NCBI RefSeq assembly: GCF_024612015.1
Contig: NZ_CP102512.1
Span: 6,076,001 to 6,140,000, forward strand
DNA from: Streptomyces sp. CA-210063
GTDB taxonomy: Bacteria; Actinomycetota; Actinomycetes; Streptomycetales; Streptomycetaceae
Reading direction: 5' to 3'
DNA length: 64,000 nt
In this document: in pieces, positions 7,171 to 15,297 of the stretch
Numbering within the stretch: the stretch's first letter is position 1
Layout of the letters: every line of letters starts with the position of its first letter
Notes under the pieces: generated by a model
Seen by the model: only the letters and a program-made list of their open reading frames with translations
What the model was told of the DNA's origin: nothing
Databases searched by the model: none
Program-made: the position numbers and the translations under genes

Positions 7171-10100
7171 TCAGGCCGCCGCGGCCGGTGCGATCAGTGT
7201 GCGTACGGCCGCGGCCTCCTCGGCGGCGCCGCTCTGCTCGTAGAGGCTGATCGCGTCCCGCCAGCAGGCGTTCGCCCGGTCGGTCTGCCCCAGCGTGGAC
7301 AGGGCCCGCCCGAGGAGCGTCACGATGTGACCGCGCATCCGGTCGCCGCCGACACAGCCCAGGGCGAGGGCCTGTTCGGCGTGCTGGGCGGCGCGCGCGG
7401 GCCGTTGCGCGGCGAGGTGCGCCTCGGCCATGCGGAAGTGCGTGTTGCCTTCCCAGAGCCGCTGCCGGTGCTCGGCGAAGATGCCCTGGGCGTCCGAGAA
7501 CTGTTCGAGCGCCTCGGTGTGCCGGCCCGCACTGGTCAGCGCGAGACCGAGAGCGAGATGGGCGTTGGCGCGGCGCATCGGCCGGCCCATCTCGGTGTGC
7601 ACGTCGAGGCTGTGCCGCGCGATGTCGATGGCCTTGTCGACGTTGCCCATGCCCAGATGGGCGCGGGAGAGATTGGCCAGCGTCACCGCCTCGTTGAGCC
7701 GGTTGCCGGCCGCCCGGTAGCCCTCGATCGCCTGCTCCAGGAAGGTCTTGCCGTCCGCGTAGCGGCCCTGGTGCATGGAGATGAGACCCCGGTCGTTGGC
7801 CACCCAACTGGTGGCGACGTCCCGCGCGGAGGCCGTGAGGTCCATGGCGAGCTGTGCCTGGTCTCCCGCCTGTTGGATACGGCCGGACACCAGTAAAACG
7901 TTCGTCAGCATCGTCCGCGCCCGCCCCTCCGCCCGTACGTCCCCCGCCGCCCGCGTCGCGTCGCACATGGCGCGCGCGGTGGTCTCGTACTGGTGGGAGT
8001 TGGCGCCGGACTCGGTGAGGTCCTTGGCCGCCCAGAGCAGGTCGACGGCGCGGCGCAGCCGGTCGGTGCCCGCGGACTGCCGTACGCAGGCCAGCAGGCA
8101 GGCCGCCTCGTTGTAGAGCCAGTCGAGGGCGGCGGAGCCCTCGGTGAAGCGCAGGCCCGGATACTCGGTGGGCTCCAGATGGTCCACCAGCCGGTCCCCC
8201 GGCCGCTCGATCGCGTACACCTGCGCCGCCGTCGCCAGATAGAAGTCCAGCAGCCGCGACATCGCCGCCTCCCGCTCGCCCGTCGACTGTTCGTCGCGTT
8301 CGGCGCATGCACGCGCGTAGAGGCGTACGAGGTCGTGGAAGCGGTAGCGGCCGGGAGCCGCGGATTCGAGGAGGGACGTGTCGACGAGGATCTCCAGGAG
8401 GTCCTCGGTGTCCTCCGTCGGCAGGTCGAGTACGGCGGCCGCGGCGGCCAGGGAGATGTCCGGGCCGTCGGCCAGGCCGAGCAGGCGGAAGGCGCGGGCC
8501 TGGGCCGGCTCCAGCTGGCCGTAGCCCAGCTCGAAGGTGGCCTTCACGGCCAGGTCGCCCGCCTGGAGCTCGTCCAGCCGCCGCCGCTCGTCGGCGAGTT
8601 TGGCGGCCAGGACGGACACCGTCCAGGTTCTGCGCGCCGCGAGGCGGGAGGCCGCGATGCGGATGGCGAGCGGCAGGAAACCGCAGGCGGCCACGACGTC
8701 GAGCGCGGCCTTGCGTTCCGCCGCGACCCGCTCCTCGCCGACGATCTTCGTGAAGAGCCGGAGGGCCTCGTCGGGGGACATCACGTCCAGGTCGACGAGG
8801 TGGGCCCCGGCCAGATCCACCATGCGCACCCGGGCCGTGACGAGGGCCGCGCAGCCCGCCGTGCCCGGCAGGAGGGGCCGTACCTGGGCGGCGTCGCGGG
8901 CGTTGTCGAGCAGCACGAGCACCCGGCGGCCGTCCAGGACCGACCGGTACAGCGCGGACCGCTCCTCCAGGGAGTCCGGGATCGCCGAGTCGGCGGTGCC
9001 CAGCGCGCGGAGGAAGGAGCCGAGGACCGTCTCCGGCTCGGCCGGCCGGGAACCGGCGCCCTGGAGGTCGACGTACAGCTGGCCGTCCGGGAAGGACGGC
9101 CGCGCCCGGTGGGCCACATGCACCGCGAGGGTCGTCTTCCCCACGCCGCCTATGCCCGCCAGCGCGGACACCGCCATCACCTGGCCCTCGGCGCCGGACG
9201 CCTCCGCCAGCACCTCGCACAGGTCGTTGACGAAGGACGAACGACCGGTGAAGTCCGGGACGGTCGCCGGGAGTTGGGCGGGGCGGACGGGGGCGGCGGC
9301 GGGCTCGGGGCCCAGCGGGGCGGAGGGTTCCGCGAGGCCCGGGTCCGCTTGCAGGATGCGCTGCTGCAACTCCCGCAGGCCCGGGCGCGGGTCCACGCCC
9401 AGCTCGTCGGCGAGGAGCCGGCGCGTGTCCGCGTACACGGCGAGGGCCTCCGCCTGACGGCCGCTGCGGTACAGGGCGAGCATCAGCAGTTCGCGCAGAC
9501 GCTCCCGCAAAGGGTGCGCGGCGGTGAGGGCCGTCAGCTCGGAGACCGCCTCCGCGTGGCAGCCCTGCTCCAGGTCCATGTCCAGCCGGGTCTCGACGAG
9601 TTGGAGCCGCCACTCGTCGAGGCGGGCCCGCTGCGTCTCCGCGTACGGCCCCGGAACGCTCGCCAGCACCTCCCCGTCCCACAGCCCCAACGCCTTGTTC
9701 AGCAGATGCCGGGCCTGGCACGGATCCCCGGAGTTCTTGGCCTTCTCGGCGTCCGCCGCCAGGTCCTGGGCCACCGCGAGGTCCAGCGCGCCGCCGGACA
9801 GCGACCGGATCGCATACCCCCCGGACTCGCTCACCAGCACACCGGGGGAGAGGACCTTGCGCAGCCGCGAGGCGTACGTCCGTACGGCGGCCAGCGCCTG
9901 CGACGGCGGCTCGTCGCCCCACAGCGCGTCGATCAGCTCGCTCGCGGTGGCCGTACGGCCCTCGCGCAGCAACAGCGCGGCCAGCAGCGCACGTTGCTGG
10001 GGCGAACCGGTGGCCAGGGGCTCGACGCCGCGCCAGGCCCGCACGGGCCCGAGCACGCTGAAGCGGAGCTCGGCCGCGGCCTGGGCGTCCGGTTCCGGAA

Positions 10101-10176
10101 TCCGATCGTCCACGGGACCCCTTTGCTCCGGCACTCGCGGCACACCGACTTCCGGCACTCCCGGTTCACCACCCAT
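7171..10176 (-). CDS. afsR: AfsR-type SARP regulator (wHTH-BTAD-NB-ARC-TPR)
   Basis: A 1001-residue protein (AfsR is about 993). ATG 10176 is preferred over 10239 because GGGGGGACG lies just upstream. Residues about 36-115 form the OmpR-like winged helix (ELRFSVLGPVRAWRG ... AVRTYASRLRKVL). Residues about 125-270 form the BTAD. A P-loop GIGGVGKTT near residue 343 and the NB-ARC segment VLVLLDNARD follow. The C-terminal third is TPR repeats. AfsR integrates phosphorylation by AfsK-type Ser/Thr kinases with activation of antibiotic production through afsS, which lies next downstream here. The gene is divergent from the amidohydrolase, with one CTGAC-N5-GTCAG palindrome in the shared 294-bp region. 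No afsK is visible in the window. Confidence 0.92.
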   Translation of the reverse strand: MGGEPGVPEVGVPRVPEQRGPVDDRIPEPDAQAAAELRFSVLGPVRAWRGVEPLATGSPQQRALLAALLLREGRTATASELIDALWGDEPPSQALAAVRTYASRLRKVLSPGVLVSESGGYAIRSLSGGALDLAVAQDLAADAEKAKNSGDPCQARHLLNKALGLWDGEVLASVPGPYAETQRARLDEWRLQLVETRLDMDLEQGCHAEAVSELTALTAAHPLRERLRELLMLALYRSGRQAEALAVYADTRRLLADELGVDPRPGLRELQQRILQADPGLAEPSAPLGPEPAAAPVRPAQLPATVPDFTGRSSFVNDLCEVLAEASGAEGQVMAVSALAGIGGVGKTTLAVHVAHRARPSFPDGQLYVDLQGAGSRPAEPETVLGSFLRALGTADSAIPDSLEERSALYRSVLDGRRVLVLLDNARDAAQVRPLLPGTAGCAALVTARVRMVDLAGAHLVDLDVMSPDEALRLFTKIVGEERVAAERKAALDVVAACGFLPLAIRIAASRLAARRTWTVSVLAAKLADERRRLDELQAGDLAVKATFELGYGQLEPAQARAFRLLGLADGPDISLAAAAAVLDLPTEDTEDLLEILVDTSLLESAAPGRYRFHDLVRLYARACAERDEQSTGEREAAMSRLLDFYLATAAQVYAIERPGDRLVDHLEPTEYPGLRFTEGSAALDWLYNEAACLLACVRQSAGTDRLRRAVDLLWAAKDLTESGANSHQYETTARAMCDATRAAGDVRAEGRARTMLTNVLLVSGRIQQAGDQAQLAMDLTASARDVATSWVANDRGLISMHQGRYADGKTFLEQAIEGYRAAGNRLNEAVTLANLSRAHLGMGNVDKAIDIARHSLDVHTEMGRPMRRANAHLALGLALTSAGRHTEALEQFSDAQGIFAEHRQRLWEGNTHFRMAEAHLAAQRPARAAQHAEQALALGCVGGDRMRGHIVTLLGRALSTLGQTDRANACWRDAISLYEQSGAAEEAAAVRTLIAPAAAA

Positions 10177-10434
10177 CGACGTCCCCCCAGCCTCCCTGAC
10201 CCCTGAGCGGCCCCAGGGAAGCCAGTTTGCCTTGTTCATGGCAGATCCGTCAGCCGTGCGAGAGCTCGATCACAGGTCGCCACGCGGGACATCACCAGGT
10301 CCACACAAGCTTTCCTCGCGGATTCGCACCCGAGGGGTTGTGTGTCGCGCCCCGTGCCCCGACGGGGCGGACCGGGGTCCGTCGGGACACGGGCCCCGCC
10401 GAACCCCGTACACATCAACGCCTCACCGCACCAG

Positions 10435-10449
10435 CTGACGGGCCGTCAG
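10435..10449. promoter_or_regulatory. CTGAC-N5-GTCAG palindrome, site B
   Basis: CTGAC-GGGCC-GTCAG lies 22-36 bp before the amidohydrolase start at 10471, where it would overlap promoter -35/-10 elements. That position suits a repressor operator. It is also in the afsR upstream region, but 260 bp from the afsR start. Confidence 0.7.
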
Positions 10450-10470
10450 ATCGGCGCTACCGTGGCGCAC

Positions 10471-11733
10471 ATGGAGACCATGGAGACCGCCACGGCGACG
10501 ACCACCCCCTTCCCGAAGATCATCTCCGTCGACGACCACACGGTGGAGCCCCCGAACGTCTGGCAGGACCGGCTCCCGAAGAAGTACCGGGACATCGGTC
10601 CCCGCATAGTCCGCGCGCCGCTGAAGGAGATGACGTTCCTCGGCGGCCGCTTCAAGCCCGTCATGGGTGCCCCCGGCGACGACGGCCCGATCGGCGACTG
10701 GTGGGTCTACGAGGACCTGCACCGCCCGCTGACCCGCCTCGACACCGCCGTCGGCTACTCCAGGGACGAGATCAAACTGGAGATCATCACCTACGAGCAG
10801 ATGCGCCCCGGCTCGTACGACGTCACGCAGCGCCTCGCCGACATGGACGTCAACCACGTCCAGTCGGCCCTCTGTTTCCCGACCTTCCCGCGCTTCTGCG
10901 GCCAGACGTTCACCGAGGCCGCCGACCACGAGCTGGGGCTGCTCGGCGTCCGGGCGTACAACGACTGGATGGTGGAGGAGTGGTGCGGGCCGGCGGCGCG
11001 GGGCCGTCTGATCCCCCTCACCCTGGTCCCCCTCTGGGACGCGGAGCTGGCGGCGGCGGAGGTACGCCGCAACGCCGCCCGCGGAGTCCGGGCCGTGGCC
11101 TTCTCCGAGATCCCCCCGCACCTCGGCCTGCCCTCCGTCCACACCGACGACTGGGACCCCTTCCTCGCCGCCTGCGACGAGACCGGCACGGTCGTGGCCA
11201 TGCACATCGGCTCGTCGAGCCGCATGCCGTCGACCTCCGCCGACGCCCCGCCCGCCGTCGGCTCCACCATCACCTTCGCCAACTGCTGCTTCTCGATGGT
11301 CGACTGGCTGATGAGCGGCAAGTTCGAGCGCTTCCCCCACCTCAAGGTCATGTACGCCGAGGGCCAGATCGGCTGGATCCCCTACATCCTGGAGCGCGCC
11401 GACGTCGTCTGGGAGGAGAACCGCGGCTGGGGCGGCGTCGCCGACAAGGTCCACCGACCGCCGTCCGAACTCTTCGCCGACCACGTCTACGGCTGCTTCT
11501 TCGACGACGCGTTCGGCTTGAAGAACCTCGACGCGATAGGCGTGGGCAACGTGTTGTACGAGACCGACTACCCCCACTCCGACTCCACCTGGCCCGAGTC
11601 CCGCCAGGTGGGCGAGGCGCAGATGGGGCACCTGGACCCGGATGTCGTCGACCGGATCGTGCGGCGGAACGCGATCGAGCTGCTGGGGCTGACGGGGGAG
11701 GGGTTGTGGGCGGGGCCGGGGAGCGCCCGTTGA
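10471..11733 (+). CDS. Amidohydrolase-family metal-dependent hydrolase (amidohydrolase 2 type)
   Basis: A 420-residue TIM-barrel protein. The N-terminal ISVDDHTVEPPNVW carries the D-x-H-type first metal motif of amidohydrolase 2. Later metal-ligand candidates lie in VAMHIGSSS (His) and YETDYPHSDSTWPES (Asp/His). Family members hydrolyse or decarboxylate cyclic and aromatic carboxylates and amides. The start is uncertain: ATG 10471 is taken, GTG 10462 and ATG 10480 are in frame, and none has a good ribosome-binding site. With the operator only 22 bp upstream the mRNA may be leaderless. The stop overlaps the TTG of the following LLM gene, so the two form an operon. Confidence 0.85.
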   Translation: METMETATATTTPFPKIISVDDHTVEPPNVWQDRLPKKYRDIGPRIVRAPLKEMTFLGGRFKPVMGAPGDDGPIGDWWVYEDLHRPLTRLDTAVGYSRDEIKLEIITYEQMRPGSYDVTQRLADMDVNHVQSALCFPTFPRFCGQTFTEAADHELGLLGVRAYNDWMVEEWCGPAARGRLIPLTLVPLWDAELAAAEVRRNAARGVRAVAFSEIPPHLGLPSVHTDDWDPFLAACDETGTVVAMHIGSSSRMPSTSADAPPAVGSTITFANCCFSMVDWLMSGKFERFPHLKVMYAEGQIGWIPYILERADVVWEENRGWGGVADKVHRPPSELFADHVYGCFFDDAFGLKNLDAIGVGNVLYETDYPHSDSTWPESRQVGEAQMGHLDPDVVDRIVRRNAIELLGLTGEGLWAGPGSAR

Positions 11734-12665
11734 GCACGACCGGCGGGATGCTCCGCTTCGGGATGCAGCTCCCCGTCCAGTCGCAGAGCACCCTGTACGC
11801 CGAGCCCTGGGAGGCGGACGCCGGGCCGGAGGACTTGGCCGAGATCGCGCGGGCCGCCGACCGGGCGGGGTTCGCGTACATCGCCACCTGCGACCACGTG
11901 GCCATCCCGCGCCGCCTCGCACCCGCGATGAGCACGGTCTGGTACGACCCGGTCGCCACCCTCGCCTTCCTGGCGGGGGTGACGGAGCGCGTCCGGCTCC
12001 TCAGCCACGTCGCGGTCGTCGGACTCCGCCACCCACTCCTCACCGCCAAGCAGTACGCCACCCTCGACCACCTCTCGGGCGGCCGACTGATCCTCGGCGT
12101 CGGCGCCGGACACGTACGGGAGGAGTTCGAGGCGCTGGGTGTCGACTTCGAGCGCCGGGGAGCCGTCCTCGACGAGTGCGTCGACGCGCTCCGAGCGGCC
12201 CTGGGCCCGGACGAATTCCCCTCCCACCACGGCAAGTTGTACGACTTCGAGGACCTTGGCCAGCGCCCCCGCCCCACCCAGGAGCGCGTCCCGCTCTGGG
12301 TGGGCGGCTCGTCCCCCGCCGCCGTGCGCAGGGCGGCCGTACGCGGCGACGGCTGGCTCCCTCAGGGCGACCCCCGGGACCGCCTTCCGGCCCAGATCGC
12401 CCGCCTACGACGCCTGCGCGAGGAGGCCGGCATCACCGCTCCCCTCACCATCGGCGCCATCGCCGAGCCGCTGTACGTCGGGGAGCCGGGCTGGGACGTC
12501 GGGCGTCGCACCGTCAGCGGACGGCCGGAGGTGCTCGCCGAGTCGCTGCGGGCGTACGCGGCGATGGGGGTGGGGCAGATCCAGGTGCGGTTCCGGAGCC
12601 GGAGCCGGACCGAACTTGTCGACCAAATGGGGGAGTTCGGGTCCGAGGTGGGGCCGTTGCTGTAG
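11730..12665 (+). CDS. LLM-class flavin/F420-dependent oxidoreductase
   Basis: A 311-residue luciferase-like TIM-barrel protein. Typical landmarks are RAADRAGFAYIATCDHVAIP, the barrel segment VRLLSHVAVVGLRHPLLTAKQ, ATLDHLSGGRLILGVGAGHVREEFEALG, and VPLWVGGSSPAAVRRAAVRGDGWLP. The sequence is closest in style to the F420-dependent branch. TTG 11730 overlaps the upstream stop (TTGA) with GGGGAG before it; ATG 11748 is the alternative. The role is oxidation or reduction of an intermediate in the same pathway as the upstream amidohydrolase. FbiC, which makes the F420 chromophore, is encoded at 37-39.6 kb. Confidence 0.88.
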   Translation: MSTTGGMLRFGMQLPVQSQSTLYAEPWEADAGPEDLAEIARAADRAGFAYIATCDHVAIPRRLAPAMSTVWYDPVATLAFLAGVTERVRLLSHVAVVGLRHPLLTAKQYATLDHLSGGRLILGVGAGHVREEFEALGVDFERRGAVLDECVDALRAALGPDEFPSHHGKLYDFEDLGQRPRPTQERVPLWVGGSSPAAVRRAAVRGDGWLPQGDPRDRLPAQIARLRRLREEAGITAPLTIGAIAEPLYVGEPGWDVGRRTVSGRPEVLAESLRAYAAMGVGQIQVRFRSRSRTELVDQMGEFGSEVGPLL

Positions 12666-12720
12666 AAGCCACCCGCCTCCGTCCGTGGCGGGATGCTGCT
12701 GGCGAATCGCCAAGCGGGAG

Positions 12721-12790
12721 CCAAGTGGGCGCGTAGTCCCAGCGACACGCCGTGCAGGCGGCGTGTCGCTGGGACTCTCACGCCACTTGA
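12721..12790. repeat. 70-bp palindromic dispersed element, copy 1 (possible bidirectional terminator)
   Basis: A perfect 18-bp stem (AGTCCCAGCGACACGCCG, 12735-12752; complement 12759-12776) encloses the loop TGCAGG. Outer arms CCAAGTGGGCGCGT and TCACGCCACTTG extend the imperfect pairing. An almost identical element lies at 41900-41969 in the opposite orientation. The hairpin follows the LLM gene and could terminate transcription, but the conserved flanks point to a mobile or amplified element. Confidence 0.88.
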
Positions 12791-12846
12791 CAGCCGTGAC
12801 GGGATTCGCCAACCACATCGTTGGGGCTGTGGAGGGGCCGGGCTTG

Positions 12847-13056
12847 CTACCGGGGTTCTGTTTCCTGTCTGGTCCGGCAGCGCGGGCAGCGGCACGGCGG
12901 CCACTCGTGCGACTTCGGCAGGCGCTCGGTGTCATGCTCGCTGGAGACCGTGAGCTGCTGTGCGTGGCCGTCGGCCTCGCCGTCCGCGCTGATCCGGTAG
13001 GTGCGGATGGTGAGTCGGGAGGCCCCGTTCTCGGGGTATACCGCCCAGCCTTCACA
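12847..13056 (-). pseudogene. Remnant of a small cysteine-rich Streptomyces protein
   Basis: Read leftward, the frame gives CEGWAVYPENGASRLTIRTY ... SHEWPPCRCPRCR and stops at TAG 12847-12849. Composition, the WPPCxCPxC end and codon bias look like a real family, but the frame is open only back to a TGA at 13099-13101 and has no ATG, GTG or TTG upstream of the recognisable part. The 5' end is therefore missing. It sits tail-on to the 70-bp palindromic element. Confidence 0.45.
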
Positions 13057-13120
13057 GGGTCCCGTCCTCGCGCAGCGCCGCGCCTGCCTCCGGCGGCCTC
13101 ACGGACGGGGAACAGGGTTG

Positions 13121-13648
13121 GTGAAGCTGACCGTCGGCGAGGGCGGGACGGCCGAAGGCCGGTTCCTGCCCGGCACGGTGTCGTTCATGATCGCCCGTCC
13201 GCATGCCGCGCCCTCCCTGTCCGGCGTCGCGGACCTGCTGGCCCAGGACGCGGACGAGCGCCCGGCCCAGGCCGGCCCCGGCGTACTGGCCGACGGGACC
13301 ACTCAGTTCGTCGCCCAGCTCGCGGTACCGGGGGCCCAACACATCGGGATGAGTACGAGCGGCGGCCCGATGCTGCGCCACGTCGTGGCCATGGCCATGA
13401 GTTCGTTCGCCACGCTTGTGGCGGACGGCGAGGGCGGGTTCCTGGTGCGACAGGGCGGCCCGATAGGGCTGTGGGACACCGTCGAGGAGGCGATCAGCAT
13501 GTGGCGGAATGCCGGAGCGCCACCGCAGACCGAGTTCGGGCTCACCGTCACCCCCGACCGTCAGCGGGTCTGGCTCGGCTCCCCCGAGGGGCCGTTCTGG
13601 GAGCTGCCCGCCAGACCGCTGCCGCCGGGCCGGATCAGAGTGGGTTGA
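13121..13648 (+). pseudogene. C-terminal remnant of an FxLD-type methyltransferase
   Basis: The 175-residue frame from GTG 13121 has no Rossmann motif. Its C-terminus (WDTVEEAISMWRNAGAPPQTEFGLTVTPDRQRVWLGSPEGPFWELP) resembles, from memory, the C-terminal domain of protein-isoaspartate-like or FxLD-system methyltransferases found with modified-peptide clusters. The N-terminal SAM-binding half is absent. Just upstream lies the end of another remnant on the other strand, so the region looks like a deletion scar. No precursor peptide or other modification enzyme is nearby. The frame overlaps the VOC gene's 3' end by 14 bp. Confidence 0.5.
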
Positions 13649-14027
13649 GGCGGGCCTTGAGCAGGCAGAACTCGTTGCCCTCGGGGTCGGTCAGGACGTG
13701 CCACTGCTCCTGCCCTGTCTGGCCGATGTCGGCCGGGCGAGCACCCAGCTCGAGAAGGCGTTCGAGTTCGGCGTCCTGATCGCGGTCGGTGGCGTTGACG
13801 TCGATGTGCAGCCGGGTTTTCCCCGGCTCCGGCTCGTCCCTGCGGCTGAGGATGATCGTCGGCTGCGGGCCGCCGAACCCTTCGCGCGGCCCGATCTCCA
13901 CCATCTCCACCACCGGGCCGTCGGTCTCCCGATCGAGCACGACGAAGTCCAGGACCTCGCACCAGAACCGCGCCAGCACCTCGGGGTCGCGGCAACCGAG
14001 CACGAGTTCACTGATACGACATGCCAT
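13635..14027 (-). CDS. VOC (glyoxalase/bleomycin-resistance fold) family protein
   Basis: A 130-residue protein of two beta-alpha-beta-beta-beta modules, with the typical opening ISELVLGCRDPEVLARFWCEVLDF, metal-ligand candidates (E in VVEMVEIG, H in RLHIDVNA, E in DPEGNEFCLL) and the hallmark DPEGNEFCLL near the end. The family covers lyases, dioxygenases and drug-binding proteins, so the substrate is not predictable. It is transcribed alone, converging with the methyltransferase remnant. Confidence 0.88.
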   Translation of the reverse strand: MACRISELVLGCRDPEVLARFWCEVLDFVVLDRETDGPVVEMVEIGPREGFGGPQPTIILSRRDEPEPGKTRLHIDVNATDRDQDAELERLLELGARPADIGQTGQEQWHVLTDPEGNEFCLLKARLNPL

Positions 14028-14107
14028 GGACGAAACCTGCTCTCAGCCTGGGAACGATCCCGGCGACCGTACCGGAGGAGGCGAGCACGGGCGACATGAT
14101 TTCCGGG

Positions 14108-14137
14108 CTGCCACTGCCACTGCCACTGCCACTGCCC
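14108..14137. repeat. Hexanucleotide tandem repeat (CTGCCA)5
   Basis: Five units of CTGCCA, the last ending in C instead of A, lie between the VOC gene start (14027) and the nucleotidyltransferase stop (14182). The tract is non-coding and may vary in copy number. Confidence 0.85.
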
Positions 14138-14181
14138 CCGGCCCGCGGTGGAGATCTCCGAGATCCTCAGCCACTCCTCTC

Positions 14182-14919
14182 CTACCGCGGTCGCATCAGG
14201 TCCAGGTCCTCCCCCCACGCGTCCAGCACCGCGCCGTGGCCGGCCCGCCGGGCCGCTGCCTCGGCCTGGGCGAAGAGGCGACGCTGTGTGGGCACGTCGC
14301 CCGTTCCGGAGACGCGGTTCAGGGCGTCGAGCAGCAGGCCGGTGTCCCAGCCGGGCAGCGGGAAGCGGGCGAGTTCCCACTCCAGGTACTTGTTGTAGGG
14401 GCGGGGGCGGCGGTCCAGAGCGAAGAGCGTCTCCAGCAGAGCCCCGACGCTGTCGGCGGCGTCGAGCCGGGCCGCGAGCGCCTGCCCGTCGCGGTCGTTC
14501 TTGACCGAGCGGTAGAGGGAGTTGGCGTAGGCGTCGAGCCATCCGTCCGCCTCCCGGAAGGCTTCATCGGCGCCGAGCCGTGCCTTGTCGGCCAGCATCC
14601 GGGCGATGGCTCCGTCGAGCCGGTCGAGCACGACCCGGGCGCGGGCGAGGGCGTACCGCTCGAAGCCGGGCATTCCGGCGGCGCGGAACTCGTCGAGGGA
14701 GAGGACGACGAGGTCGAGTTCGGGTGTGCGGTGTCCGGTGAACCGGGTGAGGGCCGTCGCCCTGCCCTCGGCGAGGACGACGTACAGGTCGTGGTCGGAG
14801 TGCTCGGTGGTCATGCCCTCATGGGCCCGGGAACCCTTGAGGACGAGGCCGACGACAGCTGGGTCGGCGGTGGCGAGTTCGACGAACGCGTCGTAGGTGA
14901 GGGGCTGTTGAGCAGTCAT
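14182..14919 (-). CDS. Nucleotidyltransferase-domain protein (aminoglycoside NTase-like)
   Basis: A 245-residue protein with an N-terminal MNT-type nucleotidyltransferase core. The G-S motif and D-x-D (VLKGSRAHEGMTTEHSDHDLYVVL, about residues 22-45) bind ATP/Mg, and a third carboxylate is likely in TPELDLVVLS. A helical C-terminal half (about 110-245, including RPRPYNKYLEWELARFP) resembles domains placing the acceptor in ANT and kanamycin NTase-like enzymes. It probably transfers AMP or another nucleotide to a small molecule. Antibiotic resistance is only one option. It appears monocistronic. Confidence 0.8.
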   Translation of the reverse strand: MTAQQPLTYDAFVELATADPAVVGLVLKGSRAHEGMTTEHSDHDLYVVLAEGRATALTRFTGHRTPELDLVVLSLDEFRAAGMPGFERYALARARVVLDRLDGAIARMLADKARLGADEAFREADGWLDAYANSLYRSVKNDRDGQALAARLDAADSVGALLETLFALDRRPRPYNKYLEWELARFPLPGWDTGLLLDALNRVSGTGDVPTQRRLFAQAEAAARRAGHGAVLDAWGEDLDLMRPR

Positions 14920-15251
14920 GGCGTGATCTCCGGTGGGGTGACGACGGGTATGCCGACCGGCGGCCCCTGGCCCGTCGGGGCTCATCGGGGTCGCCCGCAC
15001 CGTCTGCGGCGGCACTCGGCCACCGCCCGGAAACTCAACGCACGGGCGGACTCTACCGCCGTTCAGTCGCCGCGTGAGTGAACTCTGCGGCCAGGAAGGG
15101 GAGTTCGGCGCGGCGGCGGTTCCGTTGTGGTGACGGCGTGGTGGGGCGGGTCCTGTCTGACAGCCACGCTCTTCCTTATTGAAACTTCGAACAACTTGCG
15201 CCGGAGTCACGTATGTAGGGGAGTCATGGCTTCGGCGGAAGGACACGCGAA
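14920..15251. other. Intergenic region between the NTase and LuxR genes
   Basis: This 332-bp stretch separates two divergent genes and must hold both promoters. Its only features are an AT-richer patch at about 15165-15195 (TTCCTTATTGAAACTTCGAACAA) and a possible short leader ORF starting at 15226. I could not assign a convincing -35/-10 pair. No CTGAC-N5-GTCAG site is present; TCTGACAGCCACG near 15157 is a half-site only. Confidence 0.6.
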
Positions 15252-15297
15252 GTGCGATCCCCCCGGCACGTCAGAACTTCCCAGCACGAGCATGTAG
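15226..15297 (+). CDS. Possible 23-codon leader ORF overlapping the LuxR gene start
   Basis: ATG 15226 follows TAGGGGAGTC, a better ribosome-binding context than that of the LuxR gene. It opens a 23-codon frame (MASAEGHAKCDPPGTSELPS...) ending at TAG 15295-15297, in a different frame and overlapping the LuxR start by 46 nt. It could couple or attenuate translation of the regulator, or be chance. Confidence 0.25.
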   Translation: MASAEGHAKCDPPGTSELPSTSM

